Shown: positions 36,823-45,573, numbered from the stretch's first letter. The stretch is 53,527 nt of DNA from Acidimicrobiia bacterium (GCA_011523635.1 WTGI01000060.1:1-53527); one strand, 5' to 3'. The notes: generated by a model from the letters alone, not told the origin. Translations and numbers: made by a program.

Positions 36823-37884
36823 ATGACGAGCGCCGGCCTTCTCGGCTTTCCAAACGTCGGCAAGACCACGCTGTTCAACGCGCTGACCGGTCTGGAGGCG
36901 TTCACCGCGCCCCACCCCTACACCACCACCCAGCCAAGGATCGGCACGGTCCGGATGCCGGACCGAGCCCTTGACCGGCTGGCGGCCCTGGAGCGGTCCC
37001 GCAAGGTCACCCATGCCGGTCTGGATCTGGTCGACCTACCGGCGGTCCGCCCCGGTTCGATCCGGGGGCTCGGCGCCGGGCGGGAGCCGGACCTGCTCCT
37101 GGCGGTGCTGCGGGCTCACGACTCGGAGGCGGTGCCGGCGGACGAGCACGGAACCGATCCGGCCGGCCAGGCCGACGACCTGCTGGTGGAGATGGCCTTG
37201 TCGGACTTCGAGATGTTCGAGCGCCGCAATGAGCGCCTCACCAAGGAGGCTGCCGCCGACCCGCACCTGCGCCCGGTGGCCGAGGCGGTTACCAGGGCGG
37301 CCGAGCGGTTGGGGGAGGGGGTCCCGCTCCGGCAGTCGGCCTGGTCCGACATCGAGGTCCGGGCCTTTCGCGACATGGCCCCGCTCAGCCTGCTTCCGTG
37401 CGTGTGGGTGGTCAATGTCGCCGAGGACGATGTCGGGGAAGGCATGGCGGCCGCACAGGTTCGCGAGGTCGTGCCCTCCACGGATCCGGTGCTGGCGGTC
37501 TCGGCCCTCATCGAGGAGGAGGTGGCCGGGCTGGAGGCATCGCAGCGAGCCGAGGTCTACGAGGGGCTCGGCCTGGGGGAGGGCGCTCCGACCAGGGTCC
37601 TGCGGGCGGTCCAGGACGCCATGCGGTCGGTTACCTTCTACACGGTCAACCGTAGGGAGTCCCGGGCGTGGACGGTGCCCGAAGGGACCCCGGCGCGGGA
37701 GGCGGCGGGAAAGATCCATTCGGACATGGAGAGAGGTTTCATCCGGGCCGAGGTGGCCACGATCCAGGAGGTGATCGGATGCGGCGGCTGGGCGAAGGCC
37801 AGGGCAGGCAGCACCGTGCGGGTCGAGGGCGGGGACTACCAGGTCCGGGACGGGGACGTGATGATGGTCCGGTTCTCTGTATGA
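36823..37884 (+). CDS. ychF: Divergent YchF/Obg-family NTPase
   Basis: The 353-residue protein has the YchF layout: G domain with P-loop LLGFPNVGKTTLFNALTG, switch PHPYTTTQPRIGTVRMPD, a helical insert, and a C-terminal TGS domain (TFYTVNRRESRAWTVPEGT; GGDYQVRDGDVMMVRF). Two things are unusual. The G3 segment is LVDLPAVRPGS instead of the usual DIAGLVKGAS, so the conserved DxxG glycine is an alanine. The G4 position reads NVAEDD. YchF proteins bind ATP and ribosomes and affect translation under stress. It might be a second, specialised member; whether a standard ychF exists elsewhere is unknown. Confidence 0.85.
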   Translation: MTSAGLLGFPNVGKTTLFNALTGLEAFTAPHPYTTTQPRIGTVRMPDRALDRLAALERSRKVTHAGLDLVDLPAVRPGSIRGLGAGREPDLLLAVLRAHDSEAVPADEHGTDPAGQADDLLVEMALSDFEMFERRNERLTKEAAADPHLRPVAEAVTRAAERLGEGVPLRQSAWSDIEVRAFRDMAPLSLLPCVWVVNVAEDDVGEGMAAAQVREVVPSTDPVLAVSALIEEEVAGLEASQRAEVYEGLGLGEGAPTRVLRAVQDAMRSVTFYTVNRRESRAWTVPEGTPAREAAGKIHSDMERGFIRAEVATIQEVIGCGGWAKARAGSTVRVEGGDYQVRDGDVMMVRFSV

Positions 37885-37924
37885 GACCGGTCACGCGGCA
37901 TCCTGCCAGGCAGGGGCGGCGCCC

Positions 37925-38836
37925 GTGAACCGTCCTGTGCGTGAGTCCGTCCCGAGCTTGTTGCTGCTGGCTCTCAGGGGTTACGCGATCGGGTCGGCCG
38001 ACCTGGTCCCGGGAGTGTCGGGGGGGACGGTGGCACTGGTCTCCGGCATATACCCGCGCCTGGTGTCCGCCATCTATGCCGGGGCCCGCTCGGCCGGGAG
38101 AGCTCTCAGGGGCGACTTCACGGGCGCTCGCCGGGCTGCCGGACAGGTCGACTGGTGGTTCCTAGCCCCGGTCGTGGCGGGCGCGGCTCTTGCGGTGCTC
38201 TCGCTGGCCCGGGTGGTGGAGGACTTGCTAAGGGACCATCCCGTCCGTATGGCCTCCGTCTTCTTCGGTCTCATCGCCGGTTCCGTCTGGGTGGCGTGGC
38301 GGATCGTCCGCGAGCCTGGTGTCGGTCACGGTGTGGTGGCCGGGCTGGTCGGCATCGCATCGTTCATCCTGTTCGGGTTGCGATCGTCGGTGATCGCCGA
38401 TCCGGCCTGGTATGTCTTCGTGGGCGCCGGCGCCCTCGCCATCTGCGCGTTCATCCTGCCCGGCGTGAGCGGCTCGTTCATGTTGCTGGCGATCGGCATG
38501 TACCAGCACGTGCTGGCGATCGTCAACGACGCCCGCCTCGGTCATCTGGCGGCCTTCGCCATCGGAGCGGCCGTAGGCCTGGGCCTCTTCTCCCGGTTCC
38601 TACAGCGGTTGCTGGCCCGTCACCACGATCTGGTGGTGGCCGCCATGATCGGCCTGATGCTCGGCTCGTTCCGCATCCTCTGGCCGTGGCCCGCCGGGCT
38701 CGGCGACGAGACAGGCTCGGGCGCCACCACCCTGGGACCGCCCGGCCCGGATCTGGCTGTGCCGGTGGGACTGGCCGCCGTCGCCGCCCTCGTGGTGGTG
38801 GGCTTCAGCGCCTGGGTACACCGCCGAGCCGGCTGA
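37925..38836 (+). CDS. DUF368 family membrane protein (PopT-type)
   Basis: A 303-residue membrane protein with about eight hydrophobic segments and the two family signatures, ADLVPGVSGGTVALVSG near the N-terminus and ILPGVSGSFMLLAIG in the middle, which form an internal repeat. DUF368 proteins have been shown to recycle undecaprenyl phosphate across the membrane. GTG 37925 starts 40 bases after the ychF-like stop, so co-transcription is likely. Confidence 0.88.
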   Translation: MNRPVRESVPSLLLLALRGYAIGSADLVPGVSGGTVALVSGIYPRLVSAIYAGARSAGRALRGDFTGARRAAGQVDWWFLAPVVAGAALAVLSLARVVEDLLRDHPVRMASVFFGLIAGSVWVAWRIVREPGVGHGVVAGLVGIASFILFGLRSSVIADPAWYVFVGAGALAICAFILPGVSGSFMLLAIGMYQHVLAIVNDARLGHLAAFAIGAAVGLGLFSRFLQRLLARHHDLVVAAMIGLMLGSFRILWPWPAGLGDETGSGATTLGPPGPDLAVPVGLAAVAALVVVGFSAWVHRRAG

Positions 38837-38952
38837 CCGCCGGGTGTCCGTCGGGATGCCGATACGAGACGGGCCGCCGAGATCGACGCCGTGGCTCCAT
38901 GCCATGGCGCTCCGAAGGGTAAAGTCGGGGGTCGGACACTTAAGGGAGGACC

Positions 38953-39237
38953 ATGCGACGCTTCGTAATCGAACGCGACATTCCTGACATCGGCTCCGCC
39001 GAGCGCGAGCAGTTGCGCGGCGCAGCCCAACAGTCCAACTCGGTTCTACGGGCGATGCAGTCAGAGGGTAAGCACATCCAGTGGGAGCACAGCTACGTCG
39101 CCGGGGAGAAGACCTTCTGCATCTACGTCTGCGACAGCCCTGAGCTGATCGACGAGCACGCCGAGCGCAGCGGGTTCCCGGCGACTGTGGTCACCGAGAT
39201 CGGCAAGATCATCGACCCGACTACCGAGAAGAGCTAG
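38953..39237 (+). CDS. DUF4242 small protein
   Basis: A 94-residue protein that matches the DUF4242 pattern: RRFVIERDIPDIGSAEREQL, then IQWEHSYVAGEKTFCIYVC and a C-terminal HAERSGFPATVVTEIGKII. Function is unknown for the family, a ferredoxin-like fold is likely. The ATG follows GGGAGGA at a good distance. It stands alone, converging with the nitrilase-family gene. Confidence 0.8.
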   Translation: MRRFVIERDIPDIGSAEREQLRGAAQQSNSVLRAMQSEGKHIQWEHSYVAGEKTFCIYVCDSPELIDEHAERSGFPATVVTEIGKIIDPTTEKS

Positions 39238-39408
39238 GGGTACTCCCCTGGAAGGGGGCGACTTCGACCCGGGTGATCTCGCCACCCGGGCAGTAGCGCT
39301 CGTCGCCGCAACCCTCGTTGTTTCCGGCCACGACCAGCCACGACGACTGACCGGTTAGCCCCCTCAGGCCGGGGATGCCGGATGACGCGGACTCGCGGAT
39401 CGCCCGGC

Positions 39409-40251
39409 TCAGGGCGACGAGATCTGGTGGTATGTCTCCGGGCGGCGGTCCCGGTAGAAGGCCCAGTGATGGCGCACCTCCTCGATCAGGTCGAGGTCCA
39501 GGTCGCGGACGACAACGTCGTCCGCGGTGTCTGAGCCCGTGCCGCCGATGATCTCGCCGCGCGGCGAGGCGAAGTAGGAACTCCCGTAGTAGTCGGTGTC
39601 CTCCAGGTCCTCGCTCCCGACCCGGTTGATGGCGCCGACGAAATACTCGTTGGCCACCGCTGCCGCCGGCTGCTCGAGTTCCCACAGGTACTTGGAGTGC
39701 CCGCGGGTGGTGGCGGAGGGGTTGAAGACGATCTTGGCGCCGGCCAGCCCCAGTTCTCGCCATCCTTCCGGGAAGTGGCGGTCGTAGCAGATGTACACCC
39801 CGATCCGGCCCACGGTGGTGTCGAACGTCGGAAAACCGAGGTTGCCGGGACGGAAGTAGAACTTCTCCCAGAACCCCGCCACCTGCGGGATGTGGGTCTT
39901 CCGGTACTTGCCCAGGAAGGTGCCGTCCGAGTCGATGACGGCGGCGGTGTTGTAGTAGTGGCCGGTGTCCTCGACCTCGAATATGGGCACGACCAGCACC
40001 ATCCCGGTCTCTCTGGCGAGATCGATCATCTTGGTCACGGTGGGTCCGTCCGGGATCGGCTCCGCGGTGTCGAAGTGCTCGTTGCGCTGCTCGGTGCAGA
40101 AGTAGGGTCCGCTGAAGATCTCCTGGAAGCAGAGGATCTGGGCGCCCTGGGCGGCGGCCTGGCGGGCGTAGTCGATGTTCTTGGCGACCATCGAATCCTT
40201 GTCGCCGGTCCACTCGCTCTGAACGAGAGCAGCCCTCACTACGTTCGGCAT
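39409..40251 (-). CDS. Carbon-nitrogen hydrolase (N-carbamoylputrescine amidase / beta-ureidopropionase type)
   Basis: The 280-residue nitrilase-superfamily protein has the catalytic triad: glutamate in ILCFQEIFSGPYFC, lysine in KYRKTHIPQVAGFWEKFYF, cysteine in IGVYICYDRHFPEGWR. WEKFYFRPGN is typical of beta-ureidopropionase and N-carbamoylputrescine amidase, which release ammonia and CO2 from N-carbamoyl compounds. ATG 40251 has GGGAGGCC upstream. It diverges from a second hydrolase of the same superfamily across a palindrome (40308-40322), so both may act in one pyrimidine or hydantoin degradation route. Confidence 0.88.
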   Translation of the reverse strand: MPNVVRAALVQSEWTGDKDSMVAKNIDYARQAAAQGAQILCFQEIFSGPYFCTEQRNEHFDTAEPIPDGPTVTKMIDLARETGMVLVVPIFEVEDTGHYYNTAAVIDSDGTFLGKYRKTHIPQVAGFWEKFYFRPGNLGFPTFDTTVGRIGVYICYDRHFPEGWRELGLAGAKIVFNPSATTRGHSKYLWELEQPAAAVANEYFVGAINRVGSEDLEDTDYYGSSYFASPRGEIIGGTGSDTADDVVVRDLDLDLIEEVRHHWAFYRDRRPETYHQISSP

Positions 40252-40307
40252 TACCTGGCCTCCCTTGCCACCTGAGGCATCCCCACGAAAGGGGAGTCTC
40301 ATCCAAG

Positions 40308-40322
40308 TTTACAAACTGTAAA
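40308..40322. promoter_or_regulatory. 15-bp palindrome between divergent hydrolase genes
   Basis: TTTACAAACTGTAAA has perfect arms TTTACA and TGTAAA around AAC. It sits in the 98-base gap between the two divergent hydrolase genes and is much richer in AT than its surroundings, as expected of an operator serving both promoters. The regulator is not encoded nearby. Confidence 0.6.
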
Positions 40323-40349
40323 ATGAGTGAGCCAAACAGAGGAGCACGG

Positions 40350-41297
40350 ATGCCAAGACGGATCACGGTCGGAGCGGGCCAGATGGGCGCGATAGCCCGC
40401 GACGAGTCGAAGGACGAGGTTGTCGATCGCCTCATGGCGCTCCTCCATGAAGCAGGGGAACAGGGGGTGGACCTGCTGGTCTATCCGGAGCTGGCCATGA
40501 CGACCTTCTTCCCGCGGTGGTTCGTGGAGGATCCCGCCGAGTTCGACCACTACTACCACCGGGAGATGCCCGACCGGCACACCAAGCCGCTGTTCGACGA
40601 GGCCCGGCGCCTCGGCATCGGCTTCGCCCTCGGCTACGCCGAACTCCACACCGACGAGGATGGTGTCGAACACCGTTACAACACCTACATCCTGGTGGAG
40701 CGGGACGGTACGGTGGTATCCAAGTTCCGCAAGATCCACATTCCGGGTCATGCCGACTACGAGCCGTCGCGCCCGTTCCAGCACGCCGAGCGCCACTACT
40801 TCGAGCCCGGCCCGAACGGCTTCGGCGCGTGGCAGGCCTTCGAAGGCGTGGTGGGGATGGCCATCTGCAACGATCGCCGCTGGCCCGAGACCTACCGGGT
40901 GCTCGGCCTGCAGGGCGCGGAACTGATCCTCATCGGGTACAACACGCCCCTCTACTACTCGCCCGACCCCACCCAGAATGCCCTGTCGGGTTTCCACAAC
41001 CACCTGGTCATGCAGGCCGGCGCCTACCAGAACGGCGCGTACGTGGTCGGGGTGGCCAAGGGCGGCTTCGAGGAGGGGGTGGAGAGCCTGTCCCAGAGCG
41101 TGATCATCGCCCCGTCAGGCCAGATCATCGCCCAGGCCATCACCCTGGAGGACGAGTTGATCACGGCCACCATCGATCTCGACTTCTGCGAGACCTACAA
41201 GGGCACCCTGTTCAACTTCGACTACTACCGGATGCCCGAGCACTACGGCCTGGTAACCGAGCGGCGAGGCGCGGTGGCGCCCGTGGCCAACGACTGA
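40350..41297 (+). CDS. N-carbamoyl-D-amino-acid hydrolase-like protein
   Basis: The 315-residue nitrilase-superfamily protein has glutamate in LLVYPELAMTTFFPR, lysine in FRKIHIPGH and cysteine in GMAICNDRRWPETYR. The ELAMTTFFPRW and AICNDRRWPE motifs are those of N-carbamoyl-D-amino acid amidohydrolase, which releases D-amino acids from their carbamoyl derivatives after hydantoin opening. The ATG 40350 follows GAGGAG at five bases; ATG 40323 lies at the edge of the palindrome and lacks a ribosome site. Hydantoinase and racemase are not in the window. Confidence 0.88.
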   Translation: MPRRITVGAGQMGAIARDESKDEVVDRLMALLHEAGEQGVDLLVYPELAMTTFFPRWFVEDPAEFDHYYHREMPDRHTKPLFDEARRLGIGFALGYAELHTDEDGVEHRYNTYILVERDGTVVSKFRKIHIPGHADYEPSRPFQHAERHYFEPGPNGFGAWQAFEGVVGMAICNDRRWPETYRVLGLQGAELILIGYNTPLYYSPDPTQNALSGFHNHLVMQAGAYQNGAYVVGVAKGGFEEGVESLSQSVIIAPSGQIIAQAITLEDELITATIDLDFCETYKGTLFNFDYYRMPEHYGLVTERRGAVAPVAND

Positions 41298-41609
41298 TGG
41301 AGGACCGTCTCGGGGTTCGATCGACTAAACCCGCAGGCCCCGGATTGCACCGGTACCGGGCGCTTCGCCCGATCCGGTCCGGCGCCCGAGAACGCGAAAA
41401 CCGTTCCGCCCACGCCGCCAGCCCTACCGGGCTGCCCACCCCCGCCGCCACCGATCCAGGTCCGGACGCGCCGGCGGGTGTGCGGAATGGAACTCTTCAC
41501 GAGAGTCGGAGAGGGTTCGCTGCTCCCACGGAGACCCGTTGTTGCTAATCCGTCTGGAGCGTCCACCCGTCCGGCGCGATCCGGATGATCACCAGGTCCG
41601 GACCCGGTG
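41298..41609. other. Intergenic stretch before thrC
   Basis: I see no gene in these 310 bases. The sequence is GC-rich with several short inverted stretches (for instance CCGGGCGCTTCGCCCG near 41357) that could form small hairpins. Frames from the flanking genes extend into it without any protein pattern. Confidence 0.4.
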
Positions 41610-41622
41610 ATGTTTGTTGATA

Positions 41623-41671
41623 GGGGTTGCAATATGCCGACGATCGGCAGCAGAGTCAACCCCCTTTTTTT
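41623..41671 (+). terminator. Terminator-like hairpin in the thrC leader
   Basis: GGGGTTG (41623-41629) pairs with CAACCCC (41657-41663), an inner hairpin GCCGA-CGA-TCGGC (41636-41648) fills the loop, and seven T residues follow (41665-41671). This is a good intrinsic terminator on the plus strand. It lies only 27 bases before the thrC start, leaving no obvious room for a separate promoter, so it could act as an attenuator of thrC; it might also simply end the upstream hydrolase transcript. Confidence 0.7.
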
Positions 41672-41697
41672 CGCGTTCTCCACCCGGCAGTCTCCGT

Positions 41698-43053
41698 ATG
41701 ACCCCGCCGGCACGGGAGCCGTGTGAAGTGTTCCTGACCGGTCTGCGCTGCACCGTCTGCTCCGATGCGTACCGGCCGGCGCCGGGTAGGTACGTATGCG
41801 ACCGTTGCGGTGAGGTGGGCACGCTCGACGCCCGGTACGACTACGCGGCTATCGGCCGGGTGCTGAGCCCTGACACCCTGGCGGCCGACTCGGAGCGATC
41901 CATATGGCGCTACCGGCCGCTGCTTCCGGTCGGACCCGACGTGGCCGTCTCAGCCCTGGGAGTGGGGGGAACGCCGCTCATCGAAGCGGAGAGGCTGGCC
42001 GAGCGCTGGGGCGTGGAGCAGTTGTGGATCAAGGACGAGGGCCGCCAGCCAACCGGCTCGCTCAAGGACCGGGCCTCGGCGGTGGCCCTGGCGAAGGCGG
42101 CCGAAGAGGGGGCCGAGACGGTGACCACCGCGTCAACAGGGAACGCGGCCGCCGCCCTGGCGGGCCTGGCGGCCGGTACCGGCCAGACCGCGGTCATCTT
42201 CGTCCCGGAGACGGCGCCCGAGGCCAAGGTCGCCCAGCTGCTGGCTTACGGGGCCTTCGTGATGCTGGTGGAAGGTACGTACGACGACGCCGTCCGGCTG
42301 TGCCAGGAGGCGGTGGACCGCTTCGGCTGGTACAACCGCAACACCGGGATCAATCCCTACGTGGGGGAGGGCAAGAAGACGGTCGCCCTGGAGATCGCCG
42401 AGCAACTGGGCTGGGAGGCACCCGATGCGGTCTTCGTGAGCGTGGGGGACGGGTCGATCATCGGCGGGGTCCACAAGGGCTTCCGGGATGCTCTGGAACT
42501 GGGGTGGATCGACCGCATGCCCAGGATCTACGGGGTGCAGGCCGCCGGGAGTTCCTACATGGTCGACGCCTGGCGGAACGGAGAGGACCTGACCACCAAA
42601 CCGCCGGTCAGCGCCCTCACCGCCGCCGACTCGATCAGCGCCGATCTGCCCCGCGATCGCGTCAAGGCGATGGCGGCGGTGGTCGAGACGGGCGGTGGCT
42701 GGGTGTCTGTCGATGACGATGCCATCCTGGAGATGATCCCGACGGTGTCGGCCGATTCCGGCATCTTCCCGGAACCTGCCGCCGCCGCGGCCTTCGCCGG
42801 GCTGGCCGAAGTGGTGGCCGGAACGCAGGAGGGCGTCCCGCCGGTGGGGGCCACCGACCGGGTGGTGGTCATCTCCACCGGGTCGGGGTTGAAGGACATT
42901 CGCGGGGTCATGCGCGGGATCGACCGGACCGGCGCCGTACCGCTACCGGTGCGGCCGGGCCCGGACGGGCTCGACCCCGACGAGATAGCCGCCAGAATGG
43001 AACAGTGGCTGGAAAGGCTCAAGGGGGTGACGGGGGACCCACTCCACGGGTAG
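41698..43053 (+). CDS. thrC: Threonine synthase
   Basis: Converts O-phosphohomoserine to threonine with PLP. The 451-residue protein starts with a zinc-ribbon-like piece, LRCTVCSDAY...YVCDRCGEVG, found in one subgroup of ThrC. The PLP lysine is in PTGSLKDRASAVALAKA, the phosphate-binding TASTGNAAAALAGLA follows, and the C-terminal part has VISTGSGLKD. ATG 41698 begins just before the ribbon. A strong hairpin with T-run ends 27 bases upstream. Confidence 0.92.
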   Translation: MTPPAREPCEVFLTGLRCTVCSDAYRPAPGRYVCDRCGEVGTLDARYDYAAIGRVLSPDTLAADSERSIWRYRPLLPVGPDVAVSALGVGGTPLIEAERLAERWGVEQLWIKDEGRQPTGSLKDRASAVALAKAAEEGAETVTTASTGNAAAALAGLAAGTGQTAVIFVPETAPEAKVAQLLAYGAFVMLVEGTYDDAVRLCQEAVDRFGWYNRNTGINPYVGEGKKTVALEIAEQLGWEAPDAVFVSVGDGSIIGGVHKGFRDALELGWIDRMPRIYGVQAAGSSYMVDAWRNGEDLTTKPPVSALTAADSISADLPRDRVKAMAAVVETGGGWVSVDDDAILEMIPTVSADSGIFPEPAAAAAFAGLAEVVAGTQEGVPPVGATDRVVVISTGSGLKDIRGVMRGIDRTGAVPLPVRPGPDGLDPDEIAARMEQWLERLKGVTGDPLHG

Positions 43054-43279
43054 GGCGTCCCGTGAACCTGCACTCACCTAGCGAACGTCGGGCGAGCACC
43101 GCCATGAACTAGGTGGTCCCTACTCTGCCCGGTCCGCATGCGTCTGGGCACGAGGGGGTTGATATGGGCCGGTGTCATTGTTACAACGGCCTCATGATCC
43201 ACATCTCCCGCGCCACTATGTCGCACGCTAGAACCAAGGGGCGAGCTTCCGAGCGGCACGCGATGACTGGTACCCTCCG

Positions 43280-43477
43280 GTGAAAAGGCGTAACTTGGTG
43301 CGACGCCTCCGGATCATCTCCAAGTCGGCCGACCTGGAATTCGAATTCGTCAGGGAGGGTCGTAGCCACCAGATATGGGCGATCGGGAGCGAACGGGTGC
43401 ATATCCCCCGCCACCGGGAGATAAACGAACATACAGCCAGGGCAATCCTCAAAGAAGCCAGGGAGGCCGTCCGATGA
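43280..43477 (+). CDS. hicA: HicA-type mRNA interferase toxin
   Basis: The 65-residue protein has the dsRBD-like HicA pattern: MKRRNLVRRLRI at the start, FEFVREGRSHQIWAIGS with the catalytic histidine, and VHIPRHREINEHTARAILKEA. HicA cleaves mRNA during stress and is neutralised by HicB. GTG 43280 sits a few bases after a TACCCT box. The stop overlaps the hicB ATG (ATGA). Confidence 0.9.
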   Translation: MKRRNLVRRLRIISKSADLEFEFVREGRSHQIWAIGSERVHIPRHREINEHTARAILKEAREAVR

Positions 43478-43692
43478 CATCCCTCAGTGCCACCGATACT
43501 TACCAGGCTGAAGCCTTCCATACCGCCGATGGTTGGTGGGCGATTCGGGTGGTGGGCCTGAAGTTCGGGTATACGCAGGCCGCGCATCGCGATGAAGTAG
43601 AGGAAGTGGCCCGCGATCTGATCGCCTGCTCACTGGACGTCGATGAGGCCGAGGTGGGAAGGGTCGTGGTCAGCGAGAGGGTATGGTCATAA
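43474..43692 (+). CDS. hicB: HicB-like antitoxin
   Basis: The 72-residue protein reads YQAEAFHTADGWWAIRVVGL, then TQAAHRDEVEEVARDLIACSL, the partial RNase-H-like fold of HicB antitoxins. It lacks the C-terminal helix-turn-helix or RHH domain of longer HicB proteins, so repression may depend on another factor. It overlaps hicA by four bases. Confidence 0.85.
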   Translation: MTSLSATDTYQAEAFHTADGWWAIRVVGLKFGYTQAAHRDEVEEVARDLIACSLDVDEAEVGRVVVSERVWS

Positions 43693-43830
43693 TCCGTTCC
43701 GCTCCCTAGGTCTGGTGATGATCGGAGAATCGAGCGCGATCCGACTCAGACCAGGGATAGAGGACCGTCCGTTTGGGAGCAGGCTGGTTCCATCCGACCA
43801 TCGCTGCCTGGCATAGAGAGATATCGCGCC

Positions 43831-45291
43831 ATGATCGATCTGACAGTTGACGAGGCCACCCTCGAGGCGGTGGCCGCCCACACCCGGGACCGCGGGGTGC
43901 GCGTTCCCACCCTCGCGCAGATGCGGGATCCGGGCCTGATCCCTTCCGACGTCCGTGAGGGGCTCGAGGACATCGGGCTGTGGGATCTCCACCCGCTCAA
44001 CCTCTTCAGGATCACCTGGCACAACCAACCCGTCTCCCGCGGGGGAGGCTTCGGCGGGGTGAACTACGTGGAGTGGCCCTCCGAGCTGACAGGAGTGGAC
44101 GCCCGGATCATCTCCCTGATCGGCAAGTGGTTCCCCACGGGTGCGCACAAGGTGGGAGCCGCCTTCGGCTGCCTGGTTCCCCGGCTCGTAACCGGACAGT
44201 TCGACCCCGGATCCCAGAAGGCGGTCTGGCCGTCCACCGGCAACTACTGCCGGGGAGGCGCCTACGACTCCAACCTGCTGGGTTGCGAGTCGATCGCGAT
44301 CCTCCCGGAGGGCATGAGCCGGGAGCGATTCGAGTGGCTGCAGACAGTGGCGGGGGAGATCATCAAGACCCCCGGTTCCGAGTCGAACGTCAAGGAGATC
44401 TTCGACAAGTGCAACGAGTTGGCTGCGTCCGGCGAGGACCTGGTGATCTTCAACCAGTTCGACGAGTTCGGCAACTACCTGTGGCACGTATCGGTGACAG
44501 GTCCCGCCGTGGAGGAGGTGCTGGCCGAGGTGATGGGGGAGGGTGACCGGTACCGCGGCTTCGCGGTGACCACCGGATCGGCGGGGACCATCGCCGCCGG
44601 CGACTACCTCAAGCAGCGCTTCCCCGGCTCGGTCATCGCCGGCGGAGAGGCCATCCAGTGCCCGACCATGCTGCTCAACGGCTTCGGGGAGCACCGGATC
44701 GAGGGCATCGGCGACAAGCACATCCCCTGGGTCCACAACGTCAAGAACACCGACTTCGCCATCGGGCTGGACGACGAGGCCGCCATGTCGCTGACCCGCC
44801 TGTTCAACGAGGCGCCGGGACAGGAGTACCTGGTGTCCCGTGGTGTCGATCCCGACGTCCTCGAAGGCCTTCCCCTGCTCGGTATCTCCGGCGCCGCCAA
44901 CCTGCTGTCGGCCATCAAGCTCGCCAAGTACTACGAGATGACCGGCCGGGACATAGTGGTGACCATCGCCACCGACTCGATGGACATGTACCGGAGCCGG
45001 CTCCACGAGCTGAGCGAGGACCGGGGCACGTTCACCACCCACGATGCGGTGGCCGCCTACCACCGGCACCTGCTGGGAACGTCCACCGAGCACGTCCACG
45101 AGCTCGGCTACTACGACCGCAAGCGCATCCACAACCTCAAGTACTACACCTGGGTGGAGCAGCAGGGAAAGACCTACGAGGAGATCCAGGCCCAGTGGTA
45201 CGACGACGACTACTGGACCGGCATCCAGGCCCTCGCCGACCCGATCGATCGACTCATCGCGGAGTTCAACTCGCTGACCGGCCTCGGCTGA
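43831..45291 (+). CDS. PLP-dependent TrpB/cysteine-synthase-like protein of unknown role
   Basis: The 486-residue fold-type II PLP enzyme has the lysine in FPTGAHKVGAAFGCL, a glycine-rich phosphate-binding segment TTGSAGTIAAGDYLK, and ATDSMDMYRSRL near the end. A C-terminal extension (YYDRKRIHNLKYYTWVEQQG, YEEIQAQWYDDDYW) is not found in TrpB or cysteine synthase. Such long members are annotated only as PLP-dependent protein subunit beta, without a proven reaction. The ATG at 43831 follows a TAGAGATATC stretch, leaderless-like. The neighbours, hicAB and mazEF, give no metabolic clue. Confidence 0.8.
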   Translation: MIDLTVDEATLEAVAAHTRDRGVRVPTLAQMRDPGLIPSDVREGLEDIGLWDLHPLNLFRITWHNQPVSRGGGFGGVNYVEWPSELTGVDARIISLIGKWFPTGAHKVGAAFGCLVPRLVTGQFDPGSQKAVWPSTGNYCRGGAYDSNLLGCESIAILPEGMSRERFEWLQTVAGEIIKTPGSESNVKEIFDKCNELAASGEDLVIFNQFDEFGNYLWHVSVTGPAVEEVLAEVMGEGDRYRGFAVTTGSAGTIAAGDYLKQRFPGSVIAGGEAIQCPTMLLNGFGEHRIEGIGDKHIPWVHNVKNTDFAIGLDDEAAMSLTRLFNEAPGQEYLVSRGVDPDVLEGLPLLGISGAANLLSAIKLAKYYEMTGRDIVVTIATDSMDMYRSRLHELSEDRGTFTTHDAVAAYHRHLLGTSTEHVHELGYYDRKRIHNLKYYTWVEQQGKTYEEIQAQWYDDDYWTGIQALADPIDRLIAEFNSLTGLG

Positions 45292-45314
45292 TACGAGACC
45301 GGGCTGCAGCTGTC

Positions 45315-45333
45315 ACACGTGTTCAACACGTGT
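45315..45333 (+). promoter_or_regulatory. Double ACACGTGT operator of the mazEF unit
   Basis: The palindrome ACACGTGT occurs twice (45315-45322 and 45326-45333) separated by TCA. The second copy runs into a TAAGAT box (45333-45338) eight bases before the mazE ATG at 45346, which fits a -10 element and a leaderless mRNA. Bound MazE-MazF would block RNA polymerase. Confidence 0.7.
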
Positions 45334-45345
45334 AAGATAGGACGC

Positions 45346-45573
45346 ATGAAGAAACTGACCATCACAATCAACGACGAGGTATACGAGGGGCTCTACCGCC
45401 GGGTCGGAAAGAGGAAGATCAGCCGGTTCCTGGAAGGTCTGGCCCGGCCGCATGTCGTGGATGCCGACCTCGATGCCGCGTACCGGCAGATGGCAGCCGA
45501 CGAGGCCCGGGAGGCCGAGGCAGAAGAGTGGTCCGAGGGCCTGATCCACGATGTCGCAGATCAACCGCGGTGA
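45346..45573 (+). CDS. mazE: MazE-type antitoxin
   Basis: The 75-residue protein begins [20 protein letters not shown], a ribbon-helix-helix pattern, continues with [16 protein letters not shown] and ends in an acidic tail rich in alanine and glutamate, suited to wrap the toxin. The ATG at 45346 is right behind the -10-like box. It overlaps mazF by 23 bases. Confidence 0.85.
   Translation: MKKLTITINDEVYEGLYRRVGKRKISRFLEGLARPHVVDADLDAAYRQMAADEAREAEAEEWSEGLIHDVADQPR

Noticed and set aside
41610-41727. Short frame across the thrC leader as an attenuation peptide
   Set aside because: It has only isolated threonine codons, no isoleucine run and no ribosome site, so it does not look like a regulatory leader peptide.
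43687-45132. 481-codon open frame on the minus strand opposite the PLP enzyme
   Set aside because: It is an antisense shadow of a well-supported plus-strand gene and shows only low-complexity composition.
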